Shown here piece by piece: positions 48,677 to 60,700 of a stretch of 64,000 nucleotides of DNA (the stretch's first letter is position 1; each line of letters opens with the position of its first letter). The translations under genes were made by a program, and so were the position numbers. The notes under the pieces are model-generated. The model was not told the DNA's origin and did not search any database. It saw only the letters and a program-made list of their open reading frames with translations. The stretch is taken from the NCBI GenBank assembly GCA_965206445.1, contig CBDBJR010000002.1, forward strand, positions 186,001 through 250,000. Direction: 5' to 3'. The DNA comes from CBDBJR01 sp965206445 (lineage in GTDB: Bacteria; Pseudomonadota; Gammaproteobacteria; Arenicellales; Poriferihabitantaceae).

Positions 48677-50447
48677 CCCGTCGGCGAGCGAGGCCGACCG
48701 CCTGCCGCGCCACATGAAATGGTGGGGCTGGGGCGACGAAGGCGAATCGTTCGATGCCGCCACCCGGCCCGGTCTGCTGCCGTACATGCGGCGCGTATTC
48801 GGCATTGAGGGCGAATTCCCGCGCACCCTGCCGGTCGCGTTCGACCGCATCCGCCTGCCCGAACAGCGCCCGCACCCCGCTTTTTTGCAGCAGTTGCGCC
48901 GCAGCCTGCCGGACGAATACATCCGCGACAGCAAACACGAGCGGCTGGTGCACAGCGCCGGCAAGAGTTTCCGCGAGCTCTGGTCGGTGCGCCATGGGCG
49001 CGTCGAGGCGGCGCCGGACTACGTGCTCTACCCGCAAAACGCCGAGCAGGTGAGCGCCGTCGTGCGCGCCTGCCACCGCCACGACGTGACCCTCATCCCG
49101 TTCGGCGGCGGCTCCAATATTGCCGGCTGCCTGAGCCCGCAGACCACCTCGCCGCGCACCGTCGTATCGCTCGACATGGGCTGCATGAACCGCGTGCTGG
49201 AAGTCGATCGCACCGCCCTGACCGCGCGCATACAGGCCGGCGTCTACGGCCCGCATCTGGAGCGCCAACTGGCGGCGCACGGCCTGACGCTGGGGCATTT
49301 CCCCGACTCCTTTTTGCACTCCACGCTGGGCGGCTGGCTGGCCACCCGCTCGGCCGGCATGCAAAGCGATCTCTACGGCAAGATCGAAGACATGCTGATC
49401 AGCCTGCGCATGATCACGCCGGTGGGCGAGCTGCACACCCGCACCGTGCCCAAGGCCTCCAACGGCATTGACATGCGGGCACTGTGCGCCGGCAGCGAAG
49501 GCACGCTGGGCGTGATCACCGAGGCCACCGTACAGGTGCATCCGCTGCCGGCGCACAAGCACTATTACGGCTATCTGTTCCCCTCGTTCGACAGCGGCAT
49601 CACGGCCATCCGGCAATGCGTGCGCACCGCGACGATGCCGGTCATCTGCCGCCTGAACGACGTCAACAAAACCGCGCTGTCGTTTGCCTTCAAACAGCGC
49701 GGCAGCCGCCTGCAAGAGTGCGCCGCCGCCGCCTTCAAAGCCGGGTTGAAGCGCCTGCGGCGGGTCGATTTTGCCTCCTGCTGCCTGCTGATTGCGGCCT
49801 ACGAAGGCGATGCCGCCCAGCTGCGCCGCCAGCGCCGGGCGGTCGAGCGCATCTACCGCGCCGCCGGCGGCATTGCGCTGGGCACGGCGCCGGGGCGCGG
49901 CTTCGAGCGCGCCAAATTCGACTTCCCCCACCTGCGCGACTACACGATGGACCGCAATATCATGGCCGACGTCAGCGAGACCGCGACCACCTGGAGCAAC
50001 CTGCCGACGCTGTACCGCAGCACGCGCGATGCCATCGATGCCGCAATCACGGCGACCGGCTCCAACCCCTGGACCGGCTGCCACATCAGCCACAACTACC
50101 ACACCGGCGCCAGCCTGTACTTCACGTTTGCCTGCCTGCAACAGCCGGGCCGCGAGCTGGCGCAATACCTGTACATCAAGCAGGCCGCCGAAGATGCGTT
50201 TCTGGCCGGCGGCGCGACGCTGTCGCATCACCACGCGGTCGGCACCGAGCACCTGCCGTGGATGCAGCAGGACATCTCGGCCACCGGCGTCCGCGCGCTG
50301 CAAGCGCTGAAACACGGCCTGGACCCGGCCGGCGTGATGAACCCCGGCAAGCTCATCCCCGACGAGCACGCGCTCGACCACTGGGGGCTGGCCGACGCCG
50401 ACCGGCGCGCCTTCGATCAACGGCTGCGCACGCCGGGCGCAGCATAA
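48663..50447 (+). CDS. FAD-linked oxidase similar to alkyl-dihydroxyacetonephosphate synthase
   Basis: The 594-residue flavoprotein begins with HMKWWGWGDEGESF, a hallmark of AGPS-like proteins. A PCMH FAD-binding domain follows (LIPFGGGSNIAGCL, TLGHFPDSFLHSTLGGWLATRSAGMQS, GSEGTLGVITEATVQV). The C-terminal part has YHTGASLYFTFAC and the LSHHHAVGTEH histidine triplet used by AGPS in catalysis, and ends MNPGKLIPD. AGPS exchanges an acyl chain on acyl-DHAP for a fatty alcohol, starting ether-lipid synthesis. D-lactate/glycolate oxidase relatives are less likely given KWWGWG and the HHH motif. Confidence 0.85.
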   Translation: MPAIDPSASEADRLPRHMKWWGWGDEGESFDAATRPGLLPYMRRVFGIEGEFPRTLPVAFDRIRLPEQRPHPAFLQQLRRSLPDEYIRDSKHERLVHSAGKSFRELWSVRHGRVEAAPDYVLYPQNAEQVSAVVRACHRHDVTLIPFGGGSNIAGCLSPQTTSPRTVVSLDMGCMNRVLEVDRTALTARIQAGVYGPHLERQLAAHGLTLGHFPDSFLHSTLGGWLATRSAGMQSDLYGKIEDMLISLRMITPVGELHTRTVPKASNGIDMRALCAGSEGTLGVITEATVQVHPLPAHKHYYGYLFPSFDSGITAIRQCVRTATMPVICRLNDVNKTALSFAFKQRGSRLQECAAAAFKAGLKRLRRVDFASCCLLIAAYEGDAAQLRRQRRAVERIYRAAGGIALGTAPGRGFERAKFDFPHLRDYTMDRNIMADVSETATTWSNLPTLYRSTRDAIDAAITATGSNPWTGCHISHNYHTGASLYFTFACLQQPGRELAQYLYIKQAAEDAFLAGGATLSHHHAVGTEHLPWMQQDISATGVRALQALKHGLDPAGVMNPGKLIPDEHALDHWGLADADRRAFDQRLRTPGAA

Positions 50448-50455
50448 GGACCGGC

Positions 50456-51298
50456 GTGTCCGCGCGCTTCGCCGGCAAGACCGTACTGGTCAGCGGCGCC
50501 TCGTCCGGGCTGGGGCGGTGTTTGAGCCTGCGGCTGGCGGCCGAGGGCGCGCGGCTGATCCTGTTCGCCCGCCGTGAACCGCAATTGCGCGCCACCGCGG
50601 CCGACTGCCTGCGGCTGGCGCCGCGCACCGGCCCGGCGGCCGCCGCGCCACAGGTCGTGGTCGGCGACCTCACCCGGCCGGCCGACTGCCGCCGCCTGGT
50701 CGCCGCGGCGGAGCACGACGGGCGGCTGGACACCCTGCTCAACTGCGCCGGCATCAGCATGTGGGCGCGCTTTGCCGAGCTGCCACAGCCGGACGCGCTG
50801 GACGCGCTCGAACGGCTGATGCAGACCAATTACCTGGGCGTCGCCCGGCTAATCCACGGCCTGCTGCCGCTACTGCAACGTCGGCACGGGCTGATCTGCG
50901 CCATCTCATCGCTGCAAGCGCGCCTGCCGATCCCGTACCACAGCGGCTATGCCGCCTCCAAACACGCGCTCGAAGGCTTCCTCAACACCCTGCGCCTGGA
51001 GCAGCCCGAGGTCGATATCCTGCTGGTCTACCCAGCCTGGCTGCGCGGCACCGAGCTGCGCGCCAACGCCATCGGCCAGCCGCCGCCGGTCAGCCGCGCG
51101 GGCAACCCGTCCGCAGTGCCGGTAGAACGCTGCGCCGCCCGGATACTGCACGCCATGCACCGCCGCCGGCGCGAGCTGACCGTCCCGGCCCGCTACCGCC
51201 TGCTGCCGCTGCTGTACCGCCTGCACCCGGCCTGGCTGGAGCGCATTATCCGCCGCCGGGTACAGCGCCAGCGCGCCGCGCGCCCCGCCGACCGCTGA
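50456..51298 (+). CDS. Short-chain dehydrogenase/reductase
   Basis: The 280-residue product has the NADP-binding VLVSGASSGLGRCLSLRLA, NCAGISMW, the catalytic serine of ISSLQ and YAASK (Tyr-x-x-x-Lys). The basic C-terminal tail could associate with membranes. By position it may reduce the ketone of acyl- or alkyl-DHAP, as eukaryotic ether-lipid reductases do; 3-ketosphinganine reductases are another close family. GTG start with AAGGA six bases upstream; eight bases after the AGPS-like gene. Confidence 0.85.
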   Translation: MSARFAGKTVLVSGASSGLGRCLSLRLAAEGARLILFARREPQLRATAADCLRLAPRTGPAAAAPQVVVGDLTRPADCRRLVAAAEHDGRLDTLLNCAGISMWARFAELPQPDALDALERLMQTNYLGVARLIHGLLPLLQRRHGLICAISSLQARLPIPYHSGYAASKHALEGFLNTLRLEQPEVDILLVYPAWLRGTELRANAIGQPPPVSRAGNPSAVPVERCAARILHAMHRRRRELTVPARYRLLPLLYRLHPAWLERIIRRRVQRQRAARPADR

Positions 51299-51765
51299 CC
51301 CGGTGCGCACCCCGCCCGGCGGCAACCCCGCGCCGGCATCAGCCCGCCGCGGTGTCAATTACCCGTTGCGCCGTCGGCTGCATACCCTCAGAAACGGTTG
51401 CCACCGGGGCGCCTGGATCCGGTTATAATCCGTGCCGGCCCATCAGCCGCACCAGCCACAGGGCGTATGCCGGGACAGGGTCGCAAACAAAAGTGCCCGA
51501 TGTGCTAGACTCCGTCTTTCCGTCATTCCCGCGCCAGCGGGCATCCAGACGGTTGCAAACCAGAGTGACTGATGTATCAGGCTGCCACAACCCGTTCATT
51601 GTTTATATGCAGAGACTCCACAATGCCAAATCTGCCGAATCATCCCGCTGGTCGTCGTCAGCAACCCGCATCCGTGTTGCATTGCGGCGACGCCGGCACA
51701 TCCGTAATCATCCCCCCACTCCCCCGAAAAAATCCGACCGTCCGCATCAATGGCGAGGTGACGTC
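51299..51765. other. Upstream region of the giant LRR gene
   Basis: These 467 bases hold no gene I can support. Points of note are a TATAAT (51424-51429) without a good -35 element, a possible extended -10 TGC-TAGACT (51503-51511), and the palindromic repeat at 51520-51552. A very good ribosome-binding site GAGGTGA (51755-51761) lies at the end, before ATG 51766. A 66-codon frame (51572-51772) is probably not translated. Confidence 0.5.
51520..51552. repeat. dRS3-like palindromic repeat
   Basis: ATTCCCGC...GCGGGCAT (51525-51532 and 51537-51544, one mismatch) lies inside an outer pair CCGTC/GACGG. The sequence is of the GTCATTCCCGCG...GCGGG-ATCCAG type, like neisserial dRS3 repeats and related small repeats of other proteobacteria. 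In Neisseria such repeats flank variable surface-protein genes; here it precedes the giant LRR gene. Confidence 0.7.
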
Positions 51766-54700
51766 ATGCTGAAACCAAAACGCCTGGCCGCATGGCTGCT
51801 GTTGACGCTGGTCACGCTGGTCACGCTGGCCCCGGCGCCGGCAAGCGCACAGGCCAGCGCCGGCGTCAATGTCTGCGACCGCACGGCACAGGTGCGGGAT
51901 GAGATTGTCAGACAGTCCTCTGCCACCGAATGCACGAGCATCACTGACCTGGCAACCATTACAAGGCTTGATTTGTTCAGGCAACGCATCGCTTCGCTGC
52001 AACCCGGCGATTTTGCCGGCTTGTCGGCGCTGCAAACTTTGAATTTGCGCGAAAACGCCCTGCAGGCACTGCCCGCCACCATTTTTGCCGGCTTGTCGGC
52101 GCTGCAGCAGTTGTTTTTGACCGACAACGCCCTGCAGGCACTGCCCGCCACCATTTTTGCCGGCTTGACGGCGCTGCAGGCTTTGCATTTGACCGACAAC
52201 GCCCTGGAGGCACTGCCCGCCACCATCTTTGACGGTCTGGGTAGGCTTAGTGATTTGCGAATGGTCGACAACCCGTTCACGGCGGACACCGGACTGCCCG
52301 CCGGTATCTTTGACGACGTGCTGGATACCCTGGGCGCCATTACAACAAACAGACTCAGACTCGGCTTTGTGATTGACCAACCCGTCCGCGACGCCCATTT
52401 TGTCTGCTCCCATGCCGGCTCTGCGTCGATTGTCATGATGACCACCGGCGTGACCGACTGCCTGCGCATCAGCTCCGCACAATTCAACACCGCCATTCCG
52501 CTGGTGGACGCCACCTTGAGCGGCCTCACCCTGTCCGACGGCACCGACCCCTTCCCCCTCACCCCGGTGTTCGCCTCCGGCACCACGACCTATCCCGTCG
52601 CCGTCGCCAACAGCGTCGCCAGTGTGACGGTCACGCCGACCACCACCCGGAGCGGCGCCACCATTACCGTCAACAGCGCTGCCGTCACCAGCGGCAGCGC
52701 CAGCAACGCCATTAACCTGATGCCGGACGTGGCGGTGCCGATTACCATTGTCGTCACCGCCGCCGACGGCGCCACCACGGCAACCTACACGGTGATGGTC
52801 GCCCGCGCGGCGCCGGGGCTCGCTGCCACCCTGACCGGCTCGCTGACCGAAGCCACCCTGTTCGCCGCCACGGCGCCGACCGTCACCGTCACGCTGTTCA
52901 ACACCGCATACGAGGCGGCCCCGGGCACCCTGATGCCAAGCCACTTCAGCGTGACGGATACCGTCGCCGGGACTGTGCGCGTGAGCGATGTCACCCGCGA
53001 CAGCGACACCGTCGCCACGTTGACGCTGGCGTACAGCGGCGAGGACATCACCCCCCCCGGTACCCTGTCCGTCACCCTCGCCGCCGCCGGCCACACGGGC
53101 ACCGACGACCTGATGACCAACACCATCGCTATTACCGCCAGCGCCGGCGCCAACATCTGCGGCCGCACGCCACAGGTGCGGGATGAGATTGTCAGACGGT
53201 CCCGTTCTGCCACCGAATGCACGAGCATTACCGACCTGGCAACCATTGTTCAGCTTGATTTGCACGGTCAAAGCATCGCTTCGCTGCAACCCGGCGATTT
53301 TGCCGGCTTGACGGCGCTGGAGGAGTTGTATTTGTTCAGCAACGACCTGGATGCACTGCCCGCCACCATTTTTGCCGGCTTGACGGCGTTGCGGCGGTTG
53401 GAGTTGGACAACAACGACCTGGATACACTGCCCGACACCATTTTTGCCGGCTTGACGGCGCTGCGGCGGTTGGAGCTGGACAACAACGCCCTGGATGCAC
53501 TGCCCGCCACCATTTTTGCCGGCTTGACGGCGCTGCGGCGGTTGGAGCTGGACAACAACGCCCTGGATGCACTGCCCGCCACCATTTTTGCCGGCTTGAC
53601 GGCGCTGCGGCGGTTGAGTTTGCACAACAACGCCCTGGAGTCCCTGCCCGCCACCATTTTTGTCGGCTTGACGGCGCTGGAGCTTTTGCTTTTGCAGAAC
53701 AACGACCTGGAGTCCCTGCCCGCCACCATCTTTGACGGTCTGGATAGGCTTAATACTTTGTTGCTGTTCGGCAACCCGTTCACGGCGGACACCGGACTGC
53801 CCGCCGGCATCTTTGACGACGTGCTGGATACCCTGAATGCCATTACAACAACCTCACGCTTCGGCTTTGTGATTGACCAAACCGTCCGCGACGCCCATTT
53901 TGTCTGCTCCCGTGCCGACGTTGCGGCGATTGTCATGGCCACCGCCGGCGTGACCGACTGCCTGCGCATCAGCTCCGCACAACTCAACGCCTACCTCGCG
54001 TCGAGGGACGCCACCTTGAGCGGCCTGACCCTGTCCGACGGCACCGACCTCTTCCCCCTCACCCCGGTGTTCGCCTCCGGCACCACGACCTATACCGTCG
54101 CCGTCGCCAACAGCGTCACCAGTGTGACGGTCACGCCGACCGCCACCAATGCCGTCGCCACGATTACCGTCAACGGCGACACCGTCACCAGCGCCAGCGC
54201 CAGCAACGCCATTAACCTGACGGCAGGCACACCGATGGTCATTCCCGTTATTGTCACCGCCACCGACACCACCACCAGAATGACCTACATGGTGACCGCC
54301 ACCCGCGCGCTGCCGACCGTGAGCCGTGTGGCCTTCAGCAGTACCGGTCCCTATGCACTGGGCGAGCAAATCCAGGTCACGGTCACCTTCAGCGAGAACG
54401 TCACCGTCACGGGCATCCCGGAGATTGCGCTGAATGTCGGCGAAACCCCCCGCCCGGCGGCCTACACCAGCGACAGCAGCACCCGCACCGACCTGGTCTT
54501 CACCTACACGGTGACCGCCGGAGAGACCGATGCGAATGGCGTGAGCATTGGCGCCAATGCCCTCACCACGCCCGATAGCAACGCCATTCAAGGCGTCGGC
54601 GGCGACGATGCGGACCTCACACATGATGCCGTGGCCGCCAATGCCGCCCATGCGGTGGACACCGCGGCGCCGACCCTGACCGACGCTACCGTCAACGGCA

Positions 54701-57700
54701 ACAGCCTGGTCCTCACGTATAACGAGGCCCTGGACGCATCCTCCACCCCGGCCAATGAGGCCCACACGATAGCGGTCAGCGACGGCGGCACGGCGCCGAC
54801 GGTCACCGGAACGACCATCAGCGACACCATGGCCACCCTGGCGTTGAGCGCCGCCGTCACACGAGGGGTGACGGTCACGGTGAGCTACACGCCCGGCACC
54901 AACCCGTTGCGGGATGTGGCCGGCAACAATGCCGCCCTGTTGAGCGGTGCGGAGGTGACCAACACCGCGCCGGTTGCGACTGCGCCGGTCAATCAGAGCT
55001 ATACAGTCGGCAGTGCGCTCATCCCCCTGACTCTGGCGGCCGGCCCCTCCAATCCGGGGGAGACGACCTACGCCCTGACCGGGCCGAACGCCGGGCCGGG
55101 CAACGACGACTTGCCCGCCGGCCTGACCTTTGCCCCGGCCACCCGCATCCTGTCCGGCACGCCGACCACCGTCGCCGCCGCCGTCACGCTGACCTACACG
55201 GTCCGCGACAGCATGAGTGCCGACACGGCGACCTTTGACGTCACCATTGCCACCCCGCTCCCCGCCACCCTGGCCGGCACGCTGACCGAAGCCAATCTGT
55301 TCGCCACACCGGCGCCGACCGTCACCGTCACGCTGGCCAACACCGCATACGCGGCCCCGGGCACCCTGCTGCCAAGCCACTTCAGCGTGACGGATACCGT
55401 CGCCGGGACTGTGCGCGTGAGCGATTTCACCCGCGACAGCGCCACCGTCGCCACGCTGACGCTGGCGTACAGCGGCGAGGACATCACCACCGCCGGTACC
55501 CTGTCCGCCATCCTCGCCGCCGCCGGCCACACCGGCGCCGACGACCTGATGACCAACACCATCGCTATTACCGCCAGCGCCGGCGCCAATGTCTGCGGGC
55601 GGACGGCACAGGTGCGGGATGAGATTGTCAGACGGTCCTCTGCCACCGAATGCACGAGCATCACCGACCTGGCAAGCATTCGATTTCTTTTTTTGAACGG
55701 GCAAAGCATCGCTTCGCTGCAACCCGGCGATTTTGCCGGCTTGTCGGCGCTGCGGGTGTTGTATTTGACCAACAACGACCTGGATGCACTGCCCGCCACC
55801 ATTTTTGCCGGCTTGTCGGCGCTGCAGGTGTTGTATTTGGACAACAACGACCTGGATGCACTGCCCGCCAACATCTTTGACGGTCTGGACAGGCTTGCTG
55901 GATTGCGAATGGTCGCCAACCCGTTCACGGCGGACACCGGACTGCCCACCGGCATCTTTGACGACGTGCTGGATACCCTGGGCCCCATTACAACACTCGG
56001 AAACGGCGGCTTTGTGATTGACCAAACCGTCCGCGACGCCCATTTTGTCTGCTCGCGTGCCGACGCTGCGGCGATTGTCATGGCGACCACCGGCGTGACC
56101 GACTGCCTGCGCATCAGCTCCGCACAACTCAACACCGCCATTCCACTGGTGGAGATGGACGCCACCTTGAGCGGCCTGACCCTGTCCGACGGCACCGACA
56201 CCTTCCCCCTCACCCCGGTGTTCGCCTCCGGCACCACGACCTATACCGTCGCCGTCGCCAACAGCGTCACCAGTGTGACGGTCACGCCGACCGCCACCAA
56301 TGCCGTCGCCACGATTACCGTCAACGGCGACACCGTCACCAGCGCCAGCGCCAGCAGCCCCATTGACCTGACGGCAGGCACACCGATGGCTATTCCCGTT
56401 ATTGTCACCGCCGTCGACACCACCACGATGACCTACACGGTGACCGCCACCCGCGCACCGCCGCCCACCGCCACCCTGGCCGGCACGCTGACCGAAGCCA
56501 CCCTGTTCGCCGCCACGGCGCCGACCGTCACCGTCACGCTGGCCAACACCGTATACGAGGCGGCCCCGGGCACCCTGATGCAAAGCCACTTCAGCGTGAC
56601 GGATACCGTCGCCGGGACTGTGCGCGTGAGCGATTTCACCCGCGACAGCGCCACCGTCGCCACGCTGACGCTGGCGTACAGCGGCGAGGACATCACCACC
56701 ACCGGTACCCTGTCCGTCACCCTCGCCGCCGCCGGCCACACGGGCACCGACGACCTGATGACCAATACCATCGCTATTACCGCCAGCGCCGGCGCCAATG
56801 TCTGCGGGCGGACGGCACAGGTGCGAGATGAGATTGTCAGACAGTCCTCTGCCACCGAATGCACGAGCATCACCGACCTGGCAACCATTACAAGGCTTTT
56901 TTTGTTCAGGTTGTTCGGGCAAAGCATCGCTTCGCTGCAAAACGGCGATTTTGCCGGCTTGTCGGCGCTGCGGTTTTTGGATTTGGCCAACAACGACCTG
57001 GATGCACTGCCCGTCACCATTTTTGCCGGCTTGTCGGCGCTGCAGGTGTTGCATTTGACCAACAACGACCTGGATGCACTGCCCGCCACCATTTTTGCCG
57101 GCTTGACGGCGCTGCGGCGGTTGGATTTGGCCAACAACGGCCTGGATGCACTGCCCGCCACCATTTTTGCCGGCTTGACGGCGCTGCAGGAGTTGTATTT
57201 GGACAACAACGACCTGGATGCACTGCCCGCCACCATCTTTGACGGTCTGGGGAGGCTTGAGGATTTGCGAATGTTGGCCAACCCGTTCACGGCGGACACC
57301 GGACTGCCCGCCGACATCTTTGACGACGTGCTGGATACTCTGGGCCCCATTGCAATAACCGGATTCCGCGGCTTTGTGATTGACCAAACCGTCCGCGACG
57401 CCCATTTTGTCTGCTCCCGTGCCGAAGCCAATGCCATTGTCGCCACCACCACCGGCGTGACCGACTGCCTGCGCATCAGCTCCGCACAACTCAACGCCGC
57501 CCTCCCGCTGCTGACGGACGCCACGTTGAGCGTCCTGGCCCTGTCCGGCGGCATCCTGAACCCGCCGTTCGCCGCCGGCACCACGACCTATGAGGCCTCG
57601 GTACTCATCGACGTCGACACGGTGACCGTGACGCCGATAGCCACGACCGTTGCCACGATTCGCGTGGACGGCACTGAAGTGGCCAGCGGCAGCCCCAGCG

Positions 57701-60700
57701 CCGCCATTGCCCTGACGGCAGGCACGCCGAGGGCCATTCCCATCATGGTCACCTCCGCCGACACCACCACCATGACGACCTACACGGTCACCTTCACCCG
57801 CGCAGCCTCTACCGTGCCCACCGCCACCCTGGCCGGCACGCTGACCGAAGCCAACCTGTTCGCCGCCACGGCACCGACCGTCACCGTCACGCTGGCCAAC
57901 ACCGCATACGAGGCGGCCCCGGGCACCCTGATGCAAAGCCACTTCAGCGTGACGGATACCGTCGCCGGGACTGTGCGCGTGAGCGATTTCACCCGTGACA
58001 GCGCCACCGTCGCCACACTGACGCTGGCGTACAGCGGCGACATCACCACCGCCGGTACCCTGTCCGTCATCCTCGCCGCCGCTGGCCACACTGTCGCCGA
58101 CGACCTGATGACCAACACCATCGCTATTACCGCCAGCGCCGGCGCCAATATCTGCGGGCGGACGGCACAGGTGCGGGATGAGATTGTCAGACAGTCCGCT
58201 GCCACCGAATGCACGAGCATCACCGACCTGGCAACCATTACAAGGCTTTTTTTGAACGGGAAAGGCATCGCTTCGCTGCAAAACGGCGATTTTGCCGGCT
58301 TGACGGCGCTGCAGATATTGGATTTGTACAGCAACGACCTGGATGCACTACCCGCCACCATTTTTGCCGGCTTGACGGATCTGCGGGTATTGGCTTTGTT
58401 CAGCAACGACCTGGATGCACTGCCCGCCACCATTTTTGCCGGCTTGACGGCGCTTCAGAGTTTGGTTTTGCAGAACAACGACCTGGATGTACTGCCCGCC
58501 ACCATTTTTGCCGGCTTGACGTCGCTGCTGTCTTTGAATTTGGTCAACAACGACCTGGATGCACTGCCCGCCACCATTTTTGCCGGCTTGACGTCGCTGC
58601 GGCGGTTGGAGTTGGACAACAACGACCTGGATCTGCCCGCCACCATTTTTGCCGGCTTGACGGCGCTGCAGGTGTTGAATTTGTCCAGCAACGACCTGGA
58701 TGCACTGCCCGCCACCATTTTTGCCGGCTTGTCGGCGCTGCAGCGGTTGGATTTGCGCAGCAACGACCTGGATGTACTGCCCGCCACCATTTTTGCCGGC
58801 TTGTCGGCGCTGCAGTTTTTGGATTTGAGCAACAACGACCTGGATGCACTGCTCGCCACCATTTTTGCCGGCTTGACGGCGCTGCAGGAGTTGCGTTTGG
58901 ACAACAACGACCTGGATGCACTGCCTGCCACCATTTTTGCCGGCTTGACGGCACTTCAGTTTTTGGATTTGGTCAACAACGACCTGAATGCACTGCCCGC
59001 CACCATCTTTGACGGTCTGGATAGGCTTGCTACTTTGCGAATGTTCGACAACCCGTTCACGGTGGACACCGGACTGCCCACCGGCATCTTTGACGACGTG
59101 CTGGATACCCTGGGCCCCATTGCAACAATCGGAAACAGCGACATTGTGATTGACCAAATCGTCCGCGACGCCCATTTTGTCTGCTCGCGTGCCGACTCTG
59201 CGGCGATTGTCATGGCGACCACCGGCGTGACCGACTGCCTGCGCATCAGCTCCGCACAACTCAACGCCTACCTCGCGGCGAGGGGCGCCACCCTGGCCGG
59301 CAGGCTGACCGAAGCCAACCTGTCCGCCGCCACGGCGCCGACCGTCACCGTCACGCTGGCCAACACCGCATACGAGGCGGCCCCGGGCACCCTGCTGCCA
59401 AGCCACTTCAGCGTGACGGATACCGTCGCCGGGACTGTGCGCGTGAGCGATTTCACCCGCGACAGCGCCACCGTCGCCACGCTGACGCTGGCGTACAGCG
59501 GCGAGGACATCACCACCGCCGGTACCCTGTCCGTCATCCTCGCCGCCGTCGGCCACACGGGCACCGACGACCTGATGACCAGCACCATCGCTATTACCGC
59601 TAGCACCGGCGCCAATGTCTGCGGGCGGACGGCACAGGTGCGGGATGCGATTGTCAGACAGTCCTCTGCCACCGAATGCACGAGCATCACCGACCTGGCA
59701 AACATGAGCTCTCTTGAGTTTGTCGGGCAAAACATCGCTTCGCTGCAAAACGGCGATTTTGCCGGCTTGACGTCGCTGCAGGAGTTGCGTTTGGACAACA
59801 ACGACCTGGATGCACTGCCCGCCACCATTTTTGCCGGCTTGACGGCGTTGCAGGAGTTGCGTTTGGACAACAACGACCTGGATGCACTGCCCGCCACCAT
59901 CTTTGACGGCTTGACGTCGCTGCAGGAGTTGCGTTTGGACAACAACGACCTGGATGCACTGCCCGCCACCATTTTTGCCGGCTTGACGTCGCTGCAGGAA
60001 TTGCGTTTGGACAACAACGACCTGGATGCACTGCCCGCCACCATCTTTGACGGTCTGGACAGGCTTGCTACTTTGCGAATGTTCGACAACCCGTTCACGG
60101 CGGACACCGGACTGCCCACCGGCATCTTTGACGACGTGTTGGATACCCTGGGTCCCATTGCAACATTCGGATTCAGCGGCTTTGCGATTGACCAAACCGT
60201 CCGCGACGCCCATTTTGTCTGCTCGCGTGCCGACGCTGTGGCGATTGTCATGGCGCCCACCGACGTGATCGACTGCCTGCGCATCAGCGCCGCACAACTC
60301 AACGCCTACCTCGCGGCGAGGGGCGCCACCCTGGCCGGCACGCTGACCGAAGCCAACCTGTTCGCCACACCGGCGCCGACCGTCACCGTCACGCTGGCCA
60401 ACACCGAATACGCGGCCCCGGGCACCCTGATGCAAAGCCACTTCAGCGTGACGGATACCGTCGCCGGGACTGTGCGCGTGAGCGATTTCACCCGCGACAG
60501 CGCCACCGTCGCCACGCTGACGCTGGCGTACAGCGGCGAGGACATCACCACCGCCGGTACCCTGTCCGTCATCCTCGCCGCCGCCGGCCACACGGGCACC
60601 GACGACCTGATGACCAGCACCATCGCTATTACCGCCAGCACCGTCGTCAATGTCTGCGGGCGGACGGCACAGGTGCGGGATGAGATTGTCAGACAGTCCT

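Noticed and set aside
51424..51429. TATAAT as a tRNA or small RNA promoter
   Set aside because: No tRNA-like cloverleaf or stable hairpin with a T-run follows, and no -35 hexamer lies at 16-18 bases.
51572..51772. 66-codon frame ending over the start of the LRR gene
   Set aside because: It has no ribosome-binding site or recognisable features, and it runs across the strong ribosome-binding site of the LRR gene.
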